Of a stretch of 64,000 bases of DNA, positions 37,534-52,520 are shown piece by piece. Source of the stretch: Chondrilla cf. caribensis (lineage: Eukaryota; Porifera; Demospongiae; Chondrillida; Chondrillidae). Positions within the stretch are counted from its first letter, which is position 1, and every line of letters begins with the position of its first letter. Position numbers and translations under genes: made by a program. Below the pieces are notes generated by a model that was not told where the DNA came from, made no database searches, and was given only the letters and a program-made list of their open reading frames with translations. The stretch lies in the NCBI GenBank assembly GCA_964020155.1, contig OZ026562.1, positions 467,501 through 531,500 of the forward strand, written 5' to 3'.

Positions 37534-38297
37534 ATGAAGAAAGTGATCTTCATTTGTTCATTGTTATACTTACTGTCGCTGCCCCTTTCCAAGGGACACG
37601 TGAGTCTAGTGTTCCCGCCAGCTCGGCACCCCGCGTACGATTTCCTGGACAATGTTAGAACACAAGGTCCATGTGGAGTACCAAGTGAGTCCTAACCTCG
37701 ATGGACCTTCTGTCGTTTCGATATCTGGTGTATTTGAAGCTCGCGCTCGGAGACGTGTTGTGCAGTGAAAGTATAGATTGACGCGGAACTTAGCTAATTG
37801 AAATTGGGTCGACATTATCGGTGTTGTCTCTGGTGCGTGTGACCCGATTTTATCCCTTCTCTCCAACGTGTGCAGAGAGCAATGCCGGCCCGATGACCAC
37901 CTTGAAGGCTGGATCCTCGTTCGACATCCGCATCCATCTTGCCTACCCTCACAGAGTGAGTTCCCATGACAACCCCTTTCAACCTGCTCTTCAACTTCAA
38001 TCATCCAGTGACATTTGACCTGTCTTGTAGTCTGTGTTAGGTGTTGTAGCAAGCCACACATGGTGTGTTCTCCTTGCTGTAGGGAGGATTTAGTTTGCGT
38101 CTCTTGGACAAGAATGGGACTGTACTCCATTACCTTTTACCTCGCAACTCAACCGAACTAGTTCAAGACAATGATGGCACGTGAGTAGAGTAGTAGTGAC
38201 AGTAGTAGTGTCAAAGTGCGTGTGAAGAAAGACATTTCTGAGTGTGTGTACAAGCAACTGAGTCATCCTACTCCAGTCACCACCACACTTGTGTAAG

Positions 38298-38342
<45 letters not shown>

Positions 38343-40923
38343 CACAGCACACACACAATCATTTTTAGAATGTACATTTCACCGGTTTCTCCATGCAGTA
38401 CCCAGAGTGCTCGTATCACTTTACCTGAAGACTTTGAGTGCGAGGAATGTGTTCTCCAGCTGCTCAGACATGCAGCTGAGTGGTTTGTCAGCGCCAGAAC
38501 ACCATACCTCTTCTGGAGCTGTGCTGATGTTACTATCACAGCAGGTGTGTGCCTTCACTTTTGTTCACATACAGTTAAATCACTGTCCAGCCAATCAATG
38601 CCCCCTTCAATTCTTAACCTCCAGTGCAGTAGAGTGTATTAGTTGAAGCAGTATGTGTGGTTTCATGATGTAGGGACAGCACTAGTAGTGTGTACAGCAC
38701 TATAATCTTGGTCAACCCATCTCCAATGGTATGTGACTGTGTATGCTTGCTAGGTTACCTCAGGGTGACCTGGGTGATGTCAGCCTTGGACCAGCTTCCA
38801 CTTCAGTTTGTACAGTTTCCTGTTGTTTGACTGGTCTTCTGGTTGTATTGTGGTGTGGGATAGTGAGTACTGACCTCATCCAGGCATGGTGGAATTTCCT
38901 TTTCTAGTTGTCACTCTAGGTGATAATGCTTTGATTTCAACTTTTATGGTAAATTTCTTGTCACCTTTGGGAAACTTCAAGAACTCTTACAATTTACACC
39001 AAATATGCTATGTAGACTGTGTGTGTGTGTTTGGTGATTTTTTGAGCAGTGTTTTGGATGTCTTCCAACTTCCTTACAAAAAGCTTGTAGTTACCATGCA
39101 GACTGACTGCCTCCCACCCACACTGTCTGTGTGTTGTTTTGTGTTTGTACAATGAATTGTGATTGTACAACAGTTACTGTACACATGCTATGAACTGTGT
39201 GCTTGTACAGTGTATGTATATACGTACAGAATAACAATGTATGTTTGTACAATATCATGAGCAGTGAAGTGTGTATAAATTTCCAATATATTCAGATATA
39301 AATTAGAAGTACAGTAGAAATTCATTGACACATACTATAAGGGACCCACGAAATCAATTTGCACCATCAGATGTACTCATTGGAATCTGCTTATTGTATG
39401 TACATTACTACAGTAAACCAAATAATTTTTACCCAAACTGGTTTGTATCAGGCAACTATTTATCTTAAAGGTCCTTGTTATAACACGTTTCTACTGTTTT
39501 ATGTGCACGTACATACTGTGATGTAGGGACTCATAAAGTGCATGTACTGTGATGTAGGGACTCATAAAGTACATGTACTGTGATGTAGGGGCCCATAAAG
39601 TGTATGTACTGTGATGTAGGGGCCCATAAAGTGCATGTACTGTGATGTAGGGACTCATAAAGTGTATGTACTGTGATGTAGGGACTCATAAAGTGCATGT
39701 ACTGTGATGTAGGGACTCATAAAGTGCATGTACTGTGATGTAGGGGGCCATAAAGTCCATTTTCTCTGTACACACTGTCTATACTGGGATCCCATACTTG
39801 GATCACCATGAAGCCACATGAAGGAGTGAAGCCAGATAGAGCTGGGAACCCCTACAAGTGAACCTCATGACAAAACTGAAGCTGCCCAAGGATGTGGAGA
39901 TTAGAGATAAACACTATCAATTGATAGTCACCACAATCTGGTGTGCAGTCCACACAATACAAGTGTACTTTCATTTAAATACACCCTCCATGTTCACTCA
40001 ACATGAGTATTGTTTGGTTAGCAGTTGCCTAGTTCATGGACACCTACGTAGTTACTAGCTCCAGGACACCCATTACTATACCCTACCATGGCTAAACACT
40101 ATCCAGTTGTAATATGTCTGGTGAGCCCAGAAATTTGTACATTCCACTAATATGGCAATCGTACAAATAAGACTTTCTAACTGGAAATAAAATGGAGTAA
40201 TAGTGTCTGGCTATGCAAGACCAGTTAACATGCTCATCCGCACCAATGTGGTCCACCCCAGTTATCAATTTCTTGATGTATCGTTCTTTAGTGGATGGAG
40301 ATTTCTGCGGTGCAACGACTTGCTCTGGTCATGGAAGATGCATAGACAACAAGTGCGTGTGCGATTCCCTGCACTATGGATCATACTGCCAGTTCTATGG
40401 TGAGCACACAGTACATGGTAGGGTGCAGCGTCCAAGCCCCCTGAACACAAGCCCTTCACATGCAAATGTTTGGCTGACACAATAGATCCGTTGGCTCCCA
40501 ACTCCTAACATGTGTAGGGTGTTGTGCGTGATGTGGTGAGATGATACTCAGTGAGCATGGAGGTGTGATATGTATTGTAGAGGCTCATTCATCATTAATA
40601 GTCCATGTCTCTTATGCGTTTTACTCAAAATATTCCCTTTGAACATGAAAGCAATAATGGCTCCCTCTGATGTGTGCTAGTGGCCTCGCTGTGCACTGCA
40701 CCCTCTGTAGTGCAGTATGACACTGGAGTTTGTATGAGTGCAGTAGACATTTGGTCCCACATGTCAACCTGATTATGCTCATACTCTGCTACTAGATGAA
40801 TGCGAGGAAGAGATGGATTGTAACAGCAAAGGAATGTGCATTGACACACACTCCACCAACATGCCCCGGAGGCAGTGCTTCTGTTTCCCTGGTTACCACG
40901 GACCACGATGCCAGTTTAGTAAG

Positions 40924-41008
<85 letters not shown>

Positions 41009-42677
41009 CTGGGTATACTCGTGTATATTGTACTTATAAGTATACTAGTGTGTATACAGTCTATGTGCTGATGTGTATGTACTTGTGTGTGTATTTGTGG
41101 TATGAATAAGGGGGCATGTGTGTATCTATGTGTGTATGTATACTTGCGTGCACAAACGTATGTCTGTATATGTATGTATGTATATACTCATGTACGTACG
41201 TACATACTCATGCATGTACATGTGTGGTATGTATGGATAGATGCACATGTACATATGGGCTGTTCACATGTGCCAGTAGGTAAGCATGTACACAGGCATA
41301 CCTTCATAGGAGCTTCACACCAGGTCCACACCAGTGGTCCCAGCTTTGTGGTAATTCACTCAACACTTGCCTGTTCGGGTGCCTCGTGGAGTACAGATAT
41401 GTGATGTCAGGGTTTCCAGTGACGTAGTCAGTCATGAACAGGGGGTGTTTGTTTTCATTGGAACGTGCCAGCCCATTGGTTGGCACCACTGTGTGATTCC
41501 CTATTACAGACAACACAAGTACTGGAAACCCAATCTGTGAAGTCACCAATGCGTGACATCCACTCCACACCCAAGGTGGTCCCGGGTACCAGCACATTCT
41601 TATGATAATTGCTAGTGTCACTGAGTACATTAATTGCGTTAGGTGTCTCCCTGTCATGTGCTCATTTGCTGAATTCTTACTAGTGGGTCTGTGGCTAATG
41701 ACAACCAATGTGTCTCATTGTGCTTGTGGTTGACTTATCTGTTTGTAGTAATTACATTCATTGCTATCTGTGAATTGCATATAATAATATACACTTATAA
41801 TGTAGAATCCTCCCTGAGTGTTGCTGTCATTGATGAGAAAGTGTATTCGATTAAACGAAATATGAACGACCGGTTGAAAATGTATGCTCGGATTGTCGAG
41901 GTGGGTTGGAGTATTTGTAATGCGAAGCAGTATTCCTGCATCAACTACACGTGTGTACAGTCCATATCATGTGTGTTGTTAGTCCGCACACAATACAGTG
42001 CAGTATTCCTGCATCAACTACACGTGTGTACAGTCCATATCATGTGTGTTGTTAGTCCGCACACAATACAGTGGACTCCACTCGATTAAAACTTGCTGAG
42101 ATGGCATTTCTCAACAAGTCTTAGGAGCATGGTTGTCCCAACGTTCTCTTGCTCAGAGTATTGCTGATTTCTGACGAGTAGAATTTCTGATAAATAGAAT
42201 CAATTTCAGTGTCTCCAGAGGTTTGACCTGTCTGCATTCTGCTGTGCTTCCTAGGTTGGTGGCAGGGCATCTTTGTGACGTCAGTCCTAGCTATGTCCTA
42301 CACACATTCGTACTCCATCGTTAAACTTCCATCGCTTTATCTGCTAAACCTTTTGATCCACAATTTCCGCTACCAATAATATATTGTCCAAGTACTAATT
42401 AAATGTCCAGTTAATCCATCAAACTGATTAATCCACCATATTTTTCAAGAATGGTCATAACTGATCATTTTGAACATTGATCACATCATGTTTGGTGGTG
42501 GTCCTTTTTCTTCATGAAGGGAGGAGATGAACTGGAGGTTGCTGTAGAGCTGAATGGGACAGGTTGGATAGGGATTGGGTGGAAGCCACAAGAAGGTTGG
42601 TGCCATACAGGTTCTGTGAGACAGTGTAGCAGTCCTGGTAGCACATGCTATCATACATCATGTGGCTGTACTTGATT

Positions 42678-42757
<80 letters not shown>

Positions 42758-44067
42758 TGGCATGGTTGTCTTCACGGGAGATCACCACTTCTGTTCCTTG
42801 CTAGATGAGTTGTCTGGTTGTAGAGCAAGATCACCTGGATTCCTTGCATTGAGTAGGTTGCTTTTGAGCTCTTTTGATTGGTTTGTTGTAATGTGTGTGT
42901 ATTTTGAATACAGAACGTGGTCATCAGTATCGGCCAATAGTCACAATGGATGATGGAGAGGGCGAGGGTGAAGGAGAAGGAGAGGGTGAAGGAGAAGGAG
43001 AAGGAGAGGGTGAAGGTGAAGGAGAGGGAGAAGGAGAAGGAGAGGGTGAAGGAGAAGGTGAAGGAGAAGGAGAGGGTGAAGGTGAAGGAGAGGGAGAAGG
43101 AGAAGGAGAGGGTGAAGGAGAAGGAGAAGGAGAAGGAGAAGGAGAGGGAGAAGGAGAAGGAGAAGGAGAGGGTGAAGGAGAAGGAGAAGGGGAGGGTGAA
43201 GGAGAAGGTGAAGGTGAAGGAGAAGGAGAGGGAGAAGGAGAAGGAGAAGGAGAGGGTGAAGGAGAAGGAGAAGGGGAGGGAGAGGGTGAAGGAGAAGGAG
43301 AGGGTGAAGGAGAGGGAGAAGGTGAAGGAGAAGGAGAGGGAGAAGGAGAGGGTGAAGGTGAAGGAGAAGGTGAAGGAGAAGGTGAAGGAGAAGGAGAAGG
43401 AGAAGGAGAAGGAGAAGGAGAAGGAGAGGGAGGTAAGAATATAATGTCTTCTAATGTGCTGTCACTGACTCTATTATGTTGTGCTATTTCTCCATTTCAG
43501 CTGGTGGTAGGCTCCATGCTATGGACTGCACTGATATCGTCATTGTTGGTGCTCGGGGTAGAACCCACAGAATCAGAGACTACTACACCAGAGACCGCTC
43601 ATCTCCTCAGGAGGACGCCGTCTATGGCGGGGAGTATAGTCTCACTGGAGCTGTGGCAAGTGAAAGTGATGGTGTCACCAGAGCTATCTTCAGACGGAAG
43701 CTCTCATCACGTACGGTGCACCCACAACTGCACAAAGCTGAGTATCACATCACCTTGTAGTGTCACTCTCTCATTCAGGTGGCCCTGGAGACCATGCCAT
43801 CAAAGACAAGGTCATGACAGTGATTTGGGCCTTAGGTCAGCTCCCTGGTGACTACTTCCACTCTCCTCGGTCCAGTCTGGAGGCAGGAGAGGCATCCAAC
43901 ACCAACTTCTACCAACCTGACGAGATCAAGTATCATGGAGGACGGAATAGAGGACAAGCTAGCATCAACTTCTTCTGTGAGTGAATGGAAGCTTGTGTCA
44001 ATGGTTTCATAGCGATTACTGGTTGACTGTCTTTTTTGTACGCAGCTCAAGATCAGCCAACCAACTC

Positions 44068-44110
<43 letters not shown>

Positions 44111-44125
44111 TGTGTCTGTGTCTGT

Positions 44126-44166
<41 letters not shown>

Positions 44167-44223
44167 TGTGTCTGTGTCTGTGTGTATGTGTGTGTGTGTG
44201 TGTGTGTGTGTTTGTGTGTCTGT

Positions 44224-44272
<49 letters not shown>

Positions 44273-46904
44273 GGTGGGTGGGTGGGTGGGTGTTTGTAAA
44301 TGAGTGTTGGGGTAGGTACGTATGTACTTACGTGTACAAATGTGCAATGGTGTTTCCTCTCCCTCCCATGAAGACGGCTGCTCTGGTCGGTACTTGGACC
44401 CAAGTTGCCGCACACCGGAGGATTGTGTGTACAGAGCCGAGTGGTTTGCTTCTGGTAACTTTGTGCGGTTTAGAGTTGCGGCTAAAGTTGACCCAGACAG
44501 CTGGGTAGCCATTGGTTTCTCTGCAGACACACAAATGGTATGTATGTACGTACAAACTCTTGTATTTGTGTATGTACTCACATACACACATAACATTGCG
44601 TGTATATGTGTGTATGTATTTATTTCATGTATGTGCATATGGAATATGTGGACCATAGTGTATGTATACGTATAATATGTGTGCATGTACTGTATCTACT
44701 TATGTACGTATGTATGTATGGAGAACAGATACCATGGTGTACGTGTGTCACCAGGTGTATCACTGTGTACCCATACGACTACCACACAATCACACAAACA
44801 GTTTGTGTGTTGTGTTGGTCTCCTCCACCTCATTCACCAAATGCTGCGTTCTGTTTACAGCCAAACTCAGACATCGTCCTGGGTGCTGCCAATGGGATGG
44901 AGTCGTTTATACACGACCGATATGCCTTAGGGCGGACCGAACCGGCCATTGATACCACACAGAACATCCTCAATGCCAGCACTACACGTGTGGACGGATA
45001 CACGGTCTTGGATTTCACTCGAGCACTCGACACTCGGGACTCCACAGACGATGTGTCTCTTGCTGGTTGTGTTTATTTCCTGTACGGCTACAATGGACCA
45101 GTTGCTAACTACAACGGCCGTGTCGGTTACCATCGGATGACACCCAACGTATCTCCAGCCAGGATTTGCCTCTCTTCCCAGTGTACAGGTGTGGCCCATG
45201 TACTGTACATATGGTGTGTGGTGATGTTTGTACTGTACATATGGTGTGTGGTGATGTTTGTACTGTACATATGGTGTGGTGATGTTTGTACTGTACATAT
45301 GGTGTGTGGTGATGTCTACTGTACATATGGTGTGTGGTGATGTTTGTACTGTACATATGGTGTGTGGTGATGTTTGTACTGTACATATGATGTGTGGTGA
45401 TGTCTACTGTACATGTGGTGTGTGGTGATGTTTGTACTGTACATATGGTGTGTGGTGATGTTTGTACTGTACATATGGTGTGTGGTGATGTACGTATGTA
45501 CTGTACATATGGTGTGTGGTGATGTTTGTACTGTACATATGGTGTGTGGTGATGTTTGTACTGTACGTATGGTGTGTGGTGATGTACGTATGTACTGTAC
45601 ATGTGGTGTGTGGTGATGTTTGTACTGTACATACGTATGTTGTACATTTAATATTTTCTCGTACTCCTCTGTGTGCGTGTGCAGGTCCACCGATGTTCAA
45701 CATCACTGTCTTATCAAGGTCAGGTGTGAACGTGGATGACAAGGAAACACCAGGTGAGCCAAGCAGCTTAAGACCAGATCCACTCAGACCAGCCCACCAC
45801 CTAGACATGACCCAGATCCACTCAGACCAGCCCACCACCTAGACATGACCCAGATCCACTCAGACCAGCCCCACCACCTAGACATGACCCAGATCCACTC
45901 AGACCAGCCCACCACCTAGACATGACCCAGATCCACTCAGACCAGCCCCACCACCTAGACACAGACCCAGATCCACTCAGACCAGCCCCACCACCTAGAC
46001 ACAGACCCAGATCCACTCAGACAAGCCCCACCACCTAGACATGACCCAGATCCACTCAGACAAGCCCCACCACCTAGACACAGACCCAGATCCACTCAGA
46101 CCAGCCCCACCACCTAGACACAGACCCAGATCCACTCAGACAAGCCCCACCACCTAGACATGACCCAGATCCACTCAGACAAGCCCCACCACCTAGACAC
46201 AGACCCAGATCCACTCAGACCAGCCCCACCACCTAGACACAGACCCAGATCCACTCAGACCAACCCCACCACCTAGACATGACCCAGATCCACTCAGACC
46301 AGCCTCACCACCTAGACATGACCCAGATCCACTCAGACCAGCCCCACCACCTAGACATAACCCAGATCCACTCAGACCAGCCCCACCACCTAGACATGAC
46401 CCAGATCCACTCAGACCAGCCCCACCACCTAGACACAGACCTAGATAAACCGGAGACGTAGTAAGCTGATAACAGTAGCAATAGAAACATGAAATATGTG
46501 GGAGGGGGGGGGTAGTGGATTATCGCCCATTTTCTATTACATTTTTTGTGAAGAATCCCCCTGCCCAAAATATTCTAGGGTAAGTGCCCCATTACCCACC
46601 TGGTTGTACTGTCTACAGGATGTACGTGTCTTTTGAGCATTCACTACTGTTTCCTGTCCTCCGCTTTCCTCCAGGTCCTCCCAATGCGAGCAGACTGTCC
46701 AATGCCCTGGCCGACCTGAGTGATGCAAAGCACGAGCTGTTCATCTCGTACATCGTGGTGGGCATACTCTCAGCCCTGGTGGCCTTCCTCATCTTTGTCA
46801 TTATTGTGGTCATCATCTGCTGCTCGAGAAACAGAACAGTCGCCTACGTTCTGAACGAGCACCACTATAAGGGCGGCCGAGAGCTTGAGGAGAAGAGTGT
46901 CTAA
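37534..46904 (+). CDS. BIM1/LPMO-like, 2x EGF, 2x DOMON transmembrane protein (paralogue 2)
   Basis: Exons: 37534-37684, 37876-37955, 38083-38180, 38399-38544, 40292-40399, 40796-40918, 41806-41900, 42520-42595, 42805-42852, 42914-43432, 43501-43710, 43779-43976, 44046-44069, 44374-44537, 44861-45188, 45685-45753, 46675-46904 (888 codons). Several exons have the same length as in paralogue 1 (80, 146, 123, 48, 210 nt), so the genes are a tandem duplication. Signal peptide 1-21, mature start His22; BIM1-like domain 22-156 with AYPHRGG (His76) and [10 protein letters not shown] (Asp153). EGF modules 160-235. DOMON1 about 236-618 with Gly-Glu repeat 323-481, Met489 and IKYHG His604; DOMON2 about 627-790 with Met680 and VGYH His771. 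Transmembrane helix about 838-860, then a 28-residue cytoplasmic tail. The start at 37534 rather than an upstream ATG (37468) gives a proper signal peptide. Confidence 0.88.
38299..38341. repeat. (CA)n microsatellite
   Basis: Pure CA tract in the intron 38181-38398 of paralogue 2. Confidence 0.95.
39512..39760. repeat. Intronic minisatellite, about 31-bp unit
   Basis: Eight copies containing ACTGTGATGTAGGGACTCAT, in the 1.7-kb intron 38545-40291 of paralogue 2. The remainder of this intron shows no coding exon. Confidence 0.9.
40926..41007. repeat. (CA)n microsatellite
   Basis: Pure CA tract starting 8 bp after the donor of the second EGF exon. Confidence 0.95.
41930..42073. repeat. 71-bp exact tandem duplication
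   Basis: The block beginning GCAGTATTCCTGCATCAACT occurs twice in direct succession, essentially without difference. It is a very recent intronic duplication in paralogue 2. Confidence 0.9.
42300..42445. repeat. Dispersed repeat, copy 1
   Basis: Shares scattered identical blocks, in the same order, with 50144-50250 in a DBT intron (CGTTAA, GCTTTATC, GCxAAACC, ACCAATA, TCCAGTTAATC). It looks like an old mobile element of unknown class. Confidence 0.5.
42680..42756. repeat. (GT)n microsatellite
   Basis: Pure GT tract about 48 bp before the short exon 42805-42852 of paralogue 2. Confidence 0.95.
42955..43432 (+). repeat. Coding Gly-Glu hexanucleotide repeat, expanded (paralogue 2)
   Basis: About 478 bp of GGWGAR pairs encoding about 159 residues of alternating Gly-Glu, uninterrupted in frame. 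The array has higher-order blocks: a 63-bp segment near 42994 recurs near 43057. It lies between two conserved strands of DOMON1. Confidence 0.97.
44070..44291. repeat. (GT)n tract beginning at a 5' splice site, ending in (GGGT)n
   Basis: The 24-nt exon of paralogue 2 ends at 44069 and the GT run begins with the donor. CTGTGTCTGT interruptions follow, and the tract ends in about six GGGT units (G-quadruplex-prone). Confidence 0.9.
45190..45632. repeat. Intronic minisatellite, about 30-bp unit
   Basis: About 15 copies containing TGTACTGTACATATGGTGTG, starting at the donor of the DOMON2 exon of paralogue 2. Lengths of 26-36 bp occur. Confidence 0.95.
45768..46443. repeat. Intronic minisatellite, 33-36 bp unit
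   Basis: About 19 copies containing CCCAGATCCACTCAGACCAG with CATGA or CACAGA variants, starting within 15 bp of the donor after 45753. Confidence 0.95.
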
Positions 46905-46972
46905 TGCCACATATGTTCACAAGCATGTTCTTACTCATTTTACTGATGCCATCAGAGATTTCCCATATAACA

Positions 46973-47028
<56 letters not shown>

Positions 47029-47495
47029 TGATTCCATGAAGTTTAGGAGCTAAATCTTAGTACATATAACATCTCTTATTATTATTCACATCTTCATAAT
47101 GTTCATCATCGCATGTCTACTTAGCATGTCTGTACATGTGTGTCCCATGAATGTAGTTAACAGATGGGTTATTTGAATGCCATCCACGATATCCTTTACA
47201 GAGCATGTTTGTATAAGTGAAATAACTGCATTATCGGCAATACTGTACAAAAACATGCATGATATTATACATATGATATAATGAACAACAAAATTAATAC
47301 ACCTATATATTATTATAGTAATATTAAAAATTAATGAATAGTAGTAGATAAGAATGTGATACACCTTTCATGAAATAAAATACCACATACAGAAATGAGA
47401 TGGCTTGAATGGAACAAGTTGCAGTATCGTTCCAATACAAATGGACTGATACACATGCTGGCATGAATAGTACTACACGGATGATGATAGCATCT
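46905..47495. other. Convergent intergenic interval
   Basis: 3' flanks of paralogue 2 (+) and SREK1IP1 (-). It contains a (CA)n tract (46976-47022) and AATAAA at 47374-47379 on the plus strand. No gene is visible. Confidence 0.6.
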
Positions 47496-48971
<1,476 letters not shown>

Positions 48972-49007
48972 TTTAAAATCACGCGCCAGTCACATGAATC
49001 TTGTAAA
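48972..49007. promoter_or_regulatory. Bidirectional promoter between SREK1IP1 and DBT
   Basis: Only 36 bp separate the two divergent start codons. The segment carries no TATA box. Transcription start sites of at least one gene must therefore lie inside the other gene's transcribed region. Confidence 0.5.
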
Positions 49008-52471
<3,464 letters not shown>

Positions 52472-52520
52472 ACACTGATACATTAGATACTTTATTGTAA
52501 TGTTTTGCTCATTAATAATT

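Noticed and set aside
45105..45838. CRISPR-like appearance of regularly spaced repeats (also 13390-14011 and 45768-46443)
   Set aside because: Units are contiguous without unique spacers and lie in introns of an animal gene; these are minisatellites.
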